DNA of 64,000 nt from Cryptomeria japonica (taxonomy: Eukaryota; Streptophyta; Pinopsida; Cupressales; Cupressaceae): NCBI RefSeq assembly GCF_030272615.1, contig NC_081406.1:239000422-239064421 (forward strand), given 5' to 3'. Shown here one piece after another: positions 12,223-21,860 of the stretch (the stretch's first letter is position 1; every line of letters begins with the position of its first letter). The notes beneath the pieces are model-generated. The model worked only from the letters and a program-made list of their open reading frames with translations. It did no database searches and was not told where the DNA came from. A program made the position numbers and the translations under genes.

Positions 12223-12239
12223 TTTAGCCCCCACTTTAG
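12223..12239 (-). promoter_or_regulatory. Polypurine tract of element Y
   Basis: The minus strand reads CTAAAGTGGGGGCTAAA immediately before the 3' LTR. This is the expected plus-strand priming site. Confidence 0.85.
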
Positions 12240-12962
12240 CGGGAGTATAAGCGTATGCTCATACTTCCGGTAAAGTACAAGGAAACAATATTGAAAGACT
12301 TTCACCACGTCAAGGAGGCAAGACACACCAAGCCCCCAGTGGACTAAGGATCTTACGACTTCGATTGAAAAAGTAAAAGGGAAGATCACGAGGGAGAACC
12401 ATGACTGTCAGTAGTAAGGTTCCCTCACTATGAGTCATGCAGGAAAGATATAAAAAATTTTCAAGGCAAGGCTAAATTTACCAAGAAATTTTCAAGTATC
12501 TTGAAAAGATATGAACGGGATGTATGCCTCCCTATGTTAAAGCGATTGCAAATGCCTCATCGGGGGTGATTGCTTTAAGGTAGTGATACATATAAGAAAT
12601 GAGAAGGAGCACGTTATCACAAGGATTTAGCCCCCCAAGTGTGAGATAAGCCCAAGGATAATAGACACAAAACACAAAGCACAACGTAACTTCGCTTTCC
12701 TCAGGGTCAGTATGCTGTATGATAATTCATGTATATCATATGTATGTATGCATAATTGTTCTTCATTCCCCAATCAAGGAAGGTCACCTAGAAGAAGGGA
12801 ACACATGTGTCTTTTGAGTCAACATGAGAGAGATCGAGAGATCTCAATGCTTTGCATCGTCCTCAAGTAGACAACACTAAGGACAACAAATAGAAGAATG
12901 AGAATAACACATAGAAGAAGTAACAAAAAGAGAGGAGGAGAGAATCTGCTATGCTAATGAAA
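12240..12962 (-). other. Non-coding 3' region of element Y
   Basis: No gene is seen between the gag stop and the polypurine tract. The sequence is conserved with 9938-10737 of element A. It holds no pol remnant at all, which argues that this family lost or never had pol, rather than a recent deletion in this copy only. Confidence 0.7.
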
Positions 12963-15900
12963 CTAGTCTAGCCTGTCATCTACCCCCCGATCTTGCTGAT
13001 CAATGTTTCGGGAAGGCAGGGAACACGCTAGAGGAGGAACATTCAACACAGCAGATGGAGCTATCACAAGATCCAAACAAGGGCTATGTTCATGTTCCAA
13101 GCCATGCTGTTCTTGTCTAGGAGATAGGATAAGTGCTTTAGAAAATTCATTAGATAAATGGTTATCAACATCAACAAGTTCATATTCACTATCAGAATGA
13201 ACAGGAGTAACATTTTCATCATGAATAACATTTTCATCTATAGCATCATCAAGATTTATAAAAATAGGGTCTTTGATTCGCACAGGATCAAGACCATCAT
13301 GCATCTTATGTTTAGGAGATTTTGGAGAAAATGGAATAATGCTTGCTGAAGGTGTTTTTGGAGATTGCAAAGTTTGAGAAGCAGCTGCTTGAGCTCTAAG
13401 ACGACGCTTTCGCCGGCATTCACGTGCCAAACGATTTCGTCTAGTCTTAGTAGGAAGTTGAGAAGATTGAGGAGGAGGAATATTCTCATCCTTATCACTT
13501 GGGTGTTTAGGTTGTGGTCTCTTAGGCTGGATAATAGGAGAAGAAGAAGGTCTCTTCTCTCTATAAAAAGAAGGAGGAGGAATTGCTCCATATAAAGGAG
13601 GAATTTTTGGTTTAGGAAGAAGACCAAGTCCATCATGACGAGAAGGTATAAGTCTACTCTTAGAAGGTTTATTAGGCATAGACATAATCACATCCATGGG
13701 AACGAGTTGGGAGTCTTCTTGAGGAAAGACATTAGTTTTATCTTTCAAAGGAAGACCTTCCTTCTCAAGAATGATAGGAATATCAAGTTTAGGTGTTCTA
13801 GGTTCACTTAGAGATAAGATCATATCTGTTTTCCACTTTTGATAAGATTTGAAAAGATGATCACTTCGCGGAGGAAGAGATTGGAATTGTTTAGGCCAAA
13901 AGTAATCAGGAGGAACACTAGAGGTTCTTTCAGCTGGTTTAAAGAGACTATGATTGACAGTAACAATTTCACCATTATGGGGAAATTTCAAACACTTATG
14001 AATAGGAGAAGCAATAGCTTTCATGGAAGATAGCCAAGGATAGCCAAGCTTCACACGAAATTGTTCGGAAGAAGGAATAATAGCAAAGTTCACATCAAGG
14101 GATTTGTTATGGACCTCAATAGGCAATGTAATAGAACCAATTGCAGGAGAAGAAAATGCATCAAATAGTTTCACAATCATATCTGTTTTGTCATATATCA
14201 CTTGATTCAAGTGCAAAGTAAAAAGAAATTCTTCAGTAATAACATTAACCGTGCACGAAGGATCAATAAGCACTCCACGGCAAGGTGTATTCTTGACTTT
14301 TGCAACTATGTATAAAGGACCATCAGGTGCCCTAATGGTTTCACTGGAATCAAATGTGATGGAAGGTTCTTTAGGGTTTTCTTGCTGCTTTACAAAGTTA
14401 ATCACATTCGGAGTCATAGACACAAGAGCATCAGATGAGAGAGAGGAATCATTAGCCTCAATTGCATTAGAGGTATGAGAAGGTAATGGATCAGTGAAAA
14501 TCTGAAGATTTTGATTAGGAGGAGCTACAGATGTATTGCCTTTCTCATTCACTCCAGAAATAGAAATAGTATTATTATCAATCAAATCTTGAATTTTACC
14601 CTTTAAAGAAAAACATTTTTCAGTATCATGCCCAGGCTGACGATGAAATTGACAAAAAGCTTTGTTATCAAAATAAGGTGAAGTAATCTTTGCAGGGTCA
14701 ATTTGCCTTATAGGAGGAAGAGTAAGCACATTTTGTTCCAATAATTTATTCATAATACTATGCAATGATTCATTCAAAGGAGTATACTTTCTTTCTTTCT
14801 TGAAAAATTTAGAAATAGGAGGCACACCTGATGCTGCATTCACATTGTTGTTGATGATGTTTTCATTGAATTTGATGGAATCTCTGTTCAGTTTAAACTT
14901 CCCAAATGGTTGTTGACTGCTATCACCCTTATCACTCGGAGCCATAGGATGTGATTGTTCCATTTGACTCACAGTCAGTTGATAATTGTGAAGAGTGGCA
15001 CACAACTGTTGGAAAGAAGTAAACTTAGAAAACAGAAGTTTGTCTCGAATATCTTTTTGTAAATTAGAAATAAAGATTCTTTGAATATCATTGTCAGGCA
15101 CTGGAAAAGAAATTTGAGCATACAAATGCTTATATCTACCAATGAAATCAGTCACTTTTTCTTTAACACCTTGTTTACAATGCATTAAATCAATCAAAGT
15201 AACTTTAGGACTTATATTGTTTTGAAATTGTTGAATGAAAGCATTTGCAAGTTGTTCGAAAGAAGTAATAGAATAAGAAGGCAACGAGCAATACCATTGT
15301 AGGGCTTTGTCTCTTAATGTTCTAGTAAACAATTTTGCAAGCAACCTTTGGTCATAAGCAAAATCAGTACATATTGTTTGAAAAGTCTTAACATGTGTTA
15401 GAGGATCTCCTTTACCATTATAAAGCTCCAAATGCAGGATTTCATCATGTTTAGGAGGGATAGCTCGAACAATGTCAAGAGAAAGTGGGCTCGCAACATC
15501 AAATGTGGGCACACTAAACTTAGATTGATTCATAGAGGCAATTTGTTGCTGTAAAGAAGAGACAGTTTGTGCAAGATTGTTAATGGTCGCTTCAGTCGAA
15601 GAATTCATATTAGATGTGTTAGATTGAGATGGAGGTGTTATGTTATTGAAAGAAGGTAAAGAGTAAGGTGGTGGGACTCTATGATAATTAGTCATAGGAG
15701 ATGATTGGACAGGAGGAATACTACAAGGAGGAATGGAATGATTGAATGAATTGCCCCCTTGCGTCATGTTCATTTGTGGAGATATAATAGGGACACTCAT
15801 TGAAGGAATGAATGAAGAAGTCGGATTAAATGAAGGAAGAGGGTTAATTGAAGAAGAAGGGTTGCCCCCATGACTGGTGATCAGAGGAGGAATGTCTTGT

Positions 15901-16388
15901 GTAGAAGTAGCCATTATGTTTGATGTAAAGGTAGGTACGCTAGCAATAGAAGTCATCAAAGGAATAGAATGATTGACTTGAGTAGGAGGTTGTGTATAAC
16001 CCAAATTTTCAGCACAACTCTTCATAGGCATCACATTCGAATCCACAATGTGTGCAATACCACGCAAAATATCAATTCCATTCTTATCACTTTGAAGCAT
16101 ACGTTTTAGACCCTCAATTAAAGGAAGAGCTTGACTATCAGGGTATTCTTGAGACATCCATTGTCGAAAATCGTCGAATTGGTTATCCAATTTTGAAAGT
16201 TGTTCTACAAAAACCTCATGGAGAGCTTCTTCATCATTAGGAGGATTAGAGGAATTACCCATGTCCTCGTTAAAAAGGCTATTCAAATTAGGTTCCATCT
16301 CCTCAATAATTAAACCTTGGAAAGACTTAATTCTAAGGCTTCGTCTAACGGGAATAGTGTAAGTAGGGCTTATTGTTGTAAAACTCAT
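12963..16388 (-). CDS. Element Y gag / protease-like polyprotein (1,141 aa)
   Basis: This is an intact frame. The N-terminal ~300 residues are Pro/Ser/Asn-rich. A retrotransposon gag core lies at roughly residues 300-480 (segments LYNGKGDPLTHVKTFQ, DKALQWYCSLP, CKQGVKEKVTDFIGRYKHL). A CHHC-type zinc knuckle is near residues 577-592 (CQFHRQPGHDTEKC). A retropepsin-like domain spans about 690-800, but its active site reads I-D-P-S-C where D-[ST]-G or D-G-G is expected. A strongly basic patch (RRNRLARECRRKRRLRAQ) is near residue 990, then an acidic C-terminus. The first ATG was taken; an in-frame Met about 30 codons later is also possible. It would form particles, while cleavage by its own protease is doubtful. 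There is no pol downstream. Confidence 0.9.
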   Translation of the reverse strand: MSFTTISPTYTIPVRRSLRIKSFQGLIIEEMEPNLNSLFNEDMGNSSNPPNDEEALHEVFVEQLSKLDNQFDDFRQWMSQEYPDSQALPLIEGLKRMLQSDKNGIDILRGIAHIVDSNVMPMKSCAENLGYTQPPTQVNHSIPLMTSIASVPTFTSNIMATSTQDIPPLITSHGGNPSSSINPLPSFNPTSSFIPSMSVPIISPQMNMTQGGNSFNHSIPPCSIPPVQSSPMTNYHRVPPPYSLPSFNNITPPSQSNTSNMNSSTEATINNLAQTVSSLQQQIASMNQSKFSVPTFDVASPLSLDIVRAIPPKHDEILHLELYNGKGDPLTHVKTFQTICTDFAYDQRLLAKLFTRTLRDKALQWYCSLPSYSITSFEQLANAFIQQFQNNISPKVTLIDLMHCKQGVKEKVTDFIGRYKHLYAQISFPVPDNDIQRIFISNLQKDIRDKLLFSKFTSFQQLCATLHNYQLTVSQMEQSHPMAPSDKGDSSQQPFGKFKLNRDSIKFNENIINNNVNAASGVPPISKFFKKERKYTPLNESLHSIMNKLLEQNVLTLPPIRQIDPAKITSPYFDNKAFCQFHRQPGHDTEKCFSLKGKIQDLIDNNTISISGVNEKGNTSVAPPNQNLQIFTDPLPSHTSNAIEANDSSLSSDALVSMTPNVINFVKQQENPKEPSITFDSSETIRAPDGPLYIVAKVKNTPCRGVLIDPSCTVNVITEEFLFTLHLNQVIYDKTDMIVKLFDAFSSPAIGSITLPIEVHNKSLDVNFAIIPSSEQFRVKLGYPWLSSMKAIASPIHKCLKFPHNGEIVTVNHSLFKPAERTSSVPPDYFWPKQFQSLPPRSDHLFKSYQKWKTDMILSLSEPRTPKLDIPIILEKEGLPLKDKTNVFPQEDSQLVPMDVIMSMPNKPSKSRLIPSRHDGLGLLPKPKIPPLYGAIPPPSFYREKRPSSSPIIQPKRPQPKHPSDKDENIPPPQSSQLPTKTRRNRLARECRRKRRLRAQAAASQTLQSPKTPSASIIPFSPKSPKHKMHDGLDPVRIKDPIFINLDDAIDENVIHDENVTPVHSDSEYELVDVDNHLSNEFSKALILSPRQEQHGLEHEHSPCLDLVIAPSAVLNVPPLACSLPSRNIDQQDRGVDDRLD

Positions 16389-17549
16389 GCACTAGAGAGG
16401 GAGAGAAAATTTTGATTTTAGAGGTAGCAATTTTCAGTAAAATCAGCCAATCTTCTGGATTTAAGCTGTTAAATACAATCAGGACAATCTCCCGAAATTT
16501 CAGAAAAAATGTCAGGGACCGTGGCGCTTCGGAGTGCACACGGTCCCAGCAACTTTTTTCGAAATTCGCAGGGATGAAAGTTATGATGATTTTAGAGCTA
16601 ATCTGAAAAAATTGAGTGATTTTACGATCTGTAGATAGGCCAAATTAAAGTTGCAATCTCGAAATTGAACCCTATCAAGATTGTCGAAAAATGCAAAATT
16701 TGAATTTTGAAAAAGAGAGGGAAACTGAAATTTTGAATTTTATGATTTTAGAGGGAATACCAAAAGCAATGCAAGTTTTGAAATTTGAAAGTTGACTCAA
16801 TTTCACGCAAAATTCAATTTTGAAAGCGGAAATTAAAGTTGTTGTAATTAAGCACTTAATTTCAAAAGTCACAAATTGTAAGAATTTGAATAAAGCACTG
16901 AAATTTCGAATGAATGCAAACACACTTTTCAGATTTAGGACAGTAAGAACACAATTTTGACACAAAATTTCAATTTCGATGATTTTTGAATGTTTAGAAG
17001 CCTTAATCCAAGCAATCACAAGAGCAACTTTGACTGTAATTTTGAAGGTGTTAAAATTGATAAAATCAGCCAAAATTCTGGATTTTAGCAGGAAAATACA
17101 GTAAGATCTCGCTCCCGAAATTTCAAAAAAAATGTCGGGGACGATGGTGCTCGGAGTGCACACGGTCCTCGCAACTTTTTTCCAAATTTTCAGGGATGAA
17201 AGATATTGTGATTTTATTGCGGAATCCAGAGTTACAGCTGATTTGGAGATGTTTTGATCAGTGAAATTGTCGGACAAAGGTTGAATCAAGAGGGTTTCAA
17301 AAATTAGGGTTTTGACACTTAACCACTTAATTTTCAAAATTAAAGCACAAATATGAATTGATGATTTGTAATAGAAGGGCAGATCTGAAACAAGCATTAG
17401 CAATTAAACATTTCACAAGTTTAATTACCTAAAAAGAAAATTTAGGGTTTTTATGCAATTAACCTCTAAAATTTTGCCAAAGATCAAACATGGAAATGTA
17501 ATCAAGGAATCCAATTTTCAGATCTAACTATGAATAATCAGAAAGGATG
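16389..17549 (-). other. Long 5' leader of element Y with a duplicated structured block
   Basis: About 1.16 kb lies between the primer-binding site and the gag ATG. A ~210-bp block occurs twice (about 16,440-16,640 and 17,065-17,260), each copy holding a GGACC...GGTCC type palindrome (16515-16547 and 17137-17170) followed by a gcaactttttt...cagggatgaaag tail. No convincing gene is seen in the leader. Confidence 0.75.
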
Positions 17550-17567
17550 TTCACGTCGGGTTCACCA
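17550..17567 (-). promoter_or_regulatory. Primer-binding site of element Y (tRNA-Trp-like)
   Basis: The minus strand reads TGGTGAACCCGACGTGAA, separated from the 5' LTR by three bases. The complementary strand is ttcacgtcgggttcacca, which agrees with the 3' end of plant cytosolic tRNA-Trp as I remember it (18 nt). The site shows that the right LTR is the 5' LTR. Confidence 0.8.
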
Positions 17568-17570
17568 AAA

Positions 17571-18784
17571 TGTAAAGCGGAAAATCGCGATCGAACCCTA
17601 GTTGCTCTCCCCTCTTCCAACTCCAAGGAGAGAGAAGGGAGATTCACTAGGGTTGATGGTTTTCACTTAGGGGAGAGACTTTACATTCAAAAGAGGGGTT
17701 GAAACCCACAAGATCCAATCCCACGCAATGCAAGATTGGATGCTAAATGTGTTTCAAGGGTTAAGAAAGCAAGGCTACCCTCTTTTGTAAAGAATGTTGA
17801 TAGAAGAATTAAGCTTGGAATGCATAGAAAGTGACAAAGATTCGCTTATAAATTGAGATAGAGATACAGTATGAAGCTGCGGACTTGGAATTAGCAGTAA
17901 AATGTCGATACGGCGCTGTCTTGCAAATTTGAGCAAAAGTTGTCGGGACGATGGCACCCGACGCCACGGTCCTCCGAAAAATCCGCGAAACGAAGGGGGA
18001 TATGTTCGTCTCTGCACAAGGATTCCAGATCTTCAATTTCAGCCGCGTACCTGCAACCTACACACAGAAAAGCGAAGACAATTGGGGGGTTAGGGATTAG
18101 GGGTTTGCTTTTAGGTCAAACCCCAGTTTTGGAATTAACCAAGAAATGAGCAAGTGCTGTAAATGTAAATGTCTGTAATGTAAAACAAGTACTAATACCT
18201 TGTTGTAAGGATGTTTGTATCCTTATGTGCGAAGGTATAGATGTTGTTGTTTGTTGTATTGTTGTATGTAGCATGTAGTATGTGATCTCCTCTTCAATGG
18301 TTGAATCCTTGTCTTGAATGCAACACTTAGCCTTGAATGGAGACTTAGAATGATCAATTGCTTGAAGGAATGCTTGAATGCTTGAATGCTTGAGTATAGT
18401 TTCCACACTTTTCCATCATCTATATCTTGTCCAAAATGAGAGAGGAAAATGTAGTTTATATACTTGTCATTTAGGGCTGATAGACTGATTTTCCCGACCT
18501 TAGGCTGACCAGGAAAGTTAATTTTCCAATTTGCAAACATAAAGACCCGAAGTCCAAAAGAGACCGGGCCCAAAATAGGACCCAGGGACCAGGGCGCTGG
18601 GCGCTCTGGTCCCACCTCCCGGGACAGCAGGGTGCAAAGGAGGTTCCGGCCAGGGTGCAAGAAAATGCAGTTTTCAGTGTCATAATCAGATTTCGGGGTC
18701 TCCATTCAGGTTGCGTGTTGCGTCGCCATCGTGAAGACCGAAATGTAGTCGAAATTGCAAGTGTCGCAATTTTAGGACGCTACA
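17571..18784 (-). repeat. Element Y 5' LTR
   Basis: 1,214 bp, start tgtaaagcgg, end ggacgctaca; partner of 11009-12222. The TATA-like box is at 18455-18462 (minus). It is flanked on the right by the TSD cattc. Confidence 0.95.
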
Positions 18785-18846
18785 CATTCATCCCTTCATC
18801 AGGATTAACAAAAAATGGATCTTTAATCAAAATAGAACATGAATCT
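18785..18846 (-). pseudogene. Element A gag, fragment between Y and Copia-2
   Basis: This 62-bp sliver encodes a segment with IKDPFFVNPDEG on the minus strand, aligning with IKDPIFINLDDA in the Y polyprotein. It begins with the right copy of the Y TSD and ends with aatct, the probable Copia-2 TSD. Confidence 0.85.
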
Positions 18847-19323
18847 TGTGAGATTTTTCCAAGATCAAGAGCTCAATGAAATGTAAAAAATAGAGAGACA
18901 AGATATAGGATAAGAATAGATTGTATTCTCATCAATAGATAGAAAAAAGATGTTACATACAATGTAGATAAGCCTGCTTATATAGGAAAGACTATATGGA
19001 TATGTGAGCACACAAATATGACATGTAGATCAATAAGAAACAAGGGTAGGTAGGAAATAGGTGTGGGTAGGTAGGAGAAACAATAAAATATTCCACATGA
19101 GGTGGATCATCCACCGAAGGTGGAATTATCACTCCACAATAAGTGGATATGATAAAGTAGTAACAAGATCAACACCATAAAAGGTGGAAATTCTCCTACA
19201 CACCCTCCCAATGTGACACAAACACCCAAGTGCCCCATACCCAAACTACTATGAAATGAATTTCCTAAGTAAACTTAAGTAAGGTGTAATAATATCCATG
19301 ATAAATAATTATTTATACCAACA
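18847..19323 (-). repeat. Copia-2 3' LTR
   Basis: 477 bp. It is similar to 23324-23769 throughout but carries extra bases (a duplicated gtaggtagga-rich piece near 19,045-19,075 and a short insert near 18,900). TATATAAG lies on the minus strand at 18977-18984. Confidence 0.9.
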
Positions 19324-19335
19324 CCCCCACTTAAG
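19324..19335 (-). promoter_or_regulatory. Copia-2 polypurine tract
   Basis: The minus strand ends CTTAAGTGGGGG immediately before the LTR. Confidence 0.75.
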
Positions 19336-19976
19336 TGCAACTTAGGGGAATGCACTTAAGTCTACAATGCAACTAAGCAATGCAAGATGGGTTCTGGCTA
19401 CAAGGCCATGTTAGGTACCCATGTACAAATGCGAATGCATGCAAACCAATGTAATGAAATCTCTCACAAAGCGAGGAAAGAGAGAAAAACCCAATGGGGA
19501 AAAACCCTCCCCCAAAAGAGAGATGAAAGTTATAAAAGAGAACTCTCATAGAATAATGTGAGGAACAAAACCCCATGTGAGGAAAAGTCCCCCCTATATG
19601 AGAGAAGAAGAGAATCTAGGTAGCCCCCCCTCAATGTAGAATCTGCACCAATGATAGAAGCTCAATGAAGAATGAAGAAACTGCTCCATGAATGTCAAAC
19701 AACATTCCTCCCCTTAGGAAGAAATAAAACCAAAGGTGTATCCACGAAGTCTCCTCAATCATGAAGGGAAGATGTATGAAAAGAACTCACGATGAATGAA
19801 GTCTCTGAAAACTGCTCAAGTGTCCCCATGCTGATGCTGAAAGATACCCCCTCCAAAGGTGGTGAACTGCTCCACACTGCTAAAAAAGGTACTCTAAGAT
19901 CTAGTGGAGATGAAAGTAGAACAAGTCCCAAAGACTCACATGTCTCCTCAAAGGATAAAGAGACCTCCTCCAACTG
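19336..19976 (-). other. Copia-2 3' non-coding region
   Basis: Purine-rich sequence with words such as gaggaaaa, ccccctc and tccccatg. No conserved coding frame was recognised. It lies between the accessory ORF stop and the polypurine tract. Confidence 0.5.
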
Positions 19977-20459
19977 CTATACATAAGTATCCACAATCAT
20001 GTCAACCTCGAAAGAATGATCATGAAGAGAATGAACAAGAGGGTTAGAGTGTTCCCTCACAATAATTGAAGAAGGATTATCTTCATCAAAGAGAAGATGA
20101 ATATCATCAATGATGTCTTCCAAATTTGCAATGTAGGACTCCACAAACAAACCTGCAATGTCTGTCAAGTACTCATCCCATGAAACTGAAGCTGGAAGAC
20201 AATGAATATCCTGCTGCAATGAATCACATGAGGGCAAAATTTTCGCACTAGCCACATCATCAGGTGCAATAGGTGATGTGATATACATAGGAGGAGATGA
20301 AACAAAAGGATCAAGAACGAGGTCACATGTGAGAATCACCAAGTTCAAGTACCCAAAGTTCTCCTCAAAATCTGAATCATCACAAGAAGTGTGATCATGT
20401 GTAGAATCATTGATGATATATGAAATCATTATCATCAACAAAATATGAAAAAGGAGCAT
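19977..20459 (-). CDS. Copia-2 acidic accessory ORF of unknown function
   Basis: A 160-codon open frame immediately downstream of, and overlapping by about 25 bp, the gag/protease frame. It is Asp/Glu/Ser-rich (segments SCDDSDFEENFGYLNL, YLTDIAGLFVESYIANLEDIIDDIHLLFDEDNPS) with a hydrophobic N-terminus. It occupies the place where integrase and RT would be in a full copia element. I do not recognise it. It may be a separate product made by readthrough or frameshifting, or a host-derived segment. Confidence 0.45.
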   Translation of the reverse strand: MLLFHILLMIMISYIINDSTHDHTSCDDSDFEENFGYLNLVILTCDLVLDPFVSSPPMYITSPIAPDDVASAKILPSCDSLQQDIHCLPASVSWDEYLTDIAGLFVESYIANLEDIIDDIHLLFDEDNPSSIIVREHSNPLVHSLHDHSFEVDMIVDTYV

Positions 20460-21821
20460 AAATGAGATGCATGATCAACCACCCCGGATGCAATGATATC
20501 TCTAGTCTCCAAGCATCTAATGAAAATTGACTCAGGTGTGAACTCCACAATTCTCTTAGTTGTACCATGTGTGATTTGATATATGGAAAGGAGATTGTTT
20601 GTCAAATGGGGTACACATAACACATAATTGAAGGAGTTATCTCCAATGTCAATACATCCTTTCCCAATCAAATCCATGTATGTATGATTGCCCATCAAAA
20701 TTTGCGGCATGGTGCAAGGCTCAAATGTAGAGAACATAGACTGCGAAGATGCCATATGATGAGAAGCCCCTGAATCTAGAAGCCATCTCTCTGAATCATG
20801 ACTTGTAGTAGCACAAAGAGATTTTCCTTTTCTTGTCCCAAAAGAGTGAGTCTTCCCACTTCTAGAAGCCATGAATGCTTGCCCTTTTCCTTTTGATTGT
20901 GAGGAAGTGGAAGCTGATGAATCATTCTTCTTGTAGGCATTAGGAAAATAAATGTTGTGCTTTTTGAGGATGTGTGTGAGCTCATCAATCTTCTTAGAAT
21001 GACAACAATGCTCCTCATGACCAAAATTTTTACAATAGGCACAAGTAGGTCTCTCCCTCTTTGGTGAATTGTCCCTCTTGGAAGAGGATGAATCTCCTTT
21101 TTGTGGAGAAGGTGATGCTTTGTCCTTAGTCTTTGATTGCCATTTCTTCTTGTTTGAGTTGTCCTTTCCTTGATTTCCTTTGTTCCCTTGATTTGCCACT
21201 AATGCTTGAGACTTAGAATCCTTAAGAATTCCCATGCCTATCAACTTAGTTTGTTCCATGATCAACATTTCAATGAAAGCATCAAATATAGGCATTGTGT
21301 ATCTTGAACCCATTGTCATCCTATGGGTTTGGAGACTAGAAACAAATGCTGCATATTCTTGTGGAAGTTTGCCCATCAAATTGAAGATCAATTGAGTATC
21401 CTCCTTATCAATGCCACAATCCTTGAGTTGCTCCCTCAACTCTTTTGCCTTAGTGACATAATCTTGTATAGTATCAAATTTCTTGGGATCTAACATGGTG
21501 AGGTCACTATCAATATAATATCCCCTAATCTAATCAACTTGACCATACAAGTCTTGAAAGCCAAGCATCCTTGATTAGAGTACATTTCTCAATATGAAAA
21601 ATGAGATCCTTTGATACATACTTTCTTAAGGTACCAATTTCCACAATATTTTTAGTGAGCCAATCCAAGTGACAAACAAGATCAACCTTAGGATCAACGG
21701 GAGCAACAATAGTTCCATCAATATAATGAGTTAGTCCTTTTCCCATAAGTTTACTGCATGCATCAATTTTCCAAGTAGCATAATCATGAGGAGTTAAGAG
21801 AGGAAACTTAGAAGAACCCAT
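20435..21821 (-). pseudogene. Copia-2 gag - zinc knuckle - protease - GAG-pre-integrase (frameshifted)
   Basis: The probable start is the ATG at 21821 (MGSSKFPLLTPHDYATWK, typical copia gag N-terminus). A frameshift and an in-frame stop near 21,500-21,560 separate this from the main frame 20435-21496. That frame has KFDTIQDYVTKAKELREQL, a CCHC knuckle (CAYCKNFGHEEHCC), the protease motif WLLDSGASHHM and a GAG-pre-integrase-like region (VLCVPHLTNNLLSI). It ends without integrase. Apart from the lesion near 21.5 kb, the coding potential is well preserved. Confidence 0.85.
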
Positions 21822-21860
21822 AGCAAAAAAAGGAAGGAACACAAGATCACAAAAGTACAA

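Larger units (their letters stand above)
11009..18784 (-). mobile_element. Element Y: complete gag-only Ty3-type LTR retrotransposon
   Basis: Y is 7,776 bp, with two 1,214-bp LTRs (TG...CA), a perfect 5-bp TSD, an 18-nt primer-binding site, a polypurine tract and one long open frame for gag with a protease-like domain. There is no RT, RNase H or integrase anywhere between the LTRs, so it must rely on proteins from another element. The two LTRs keep a constant offset of 6,562 bp with no net indel. By eye they differ at roughly two dozen sites, nearly all transitions. It is the youngest-looking element in the window and is nested in element A of the same family. Confidence 0.92.

Noticed and set aside
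13365-13595. Arg/Ser-rich plus-strand frame inside element Y
   Set aside because: Antisense shadow of the long gag ORF on the minus strand.
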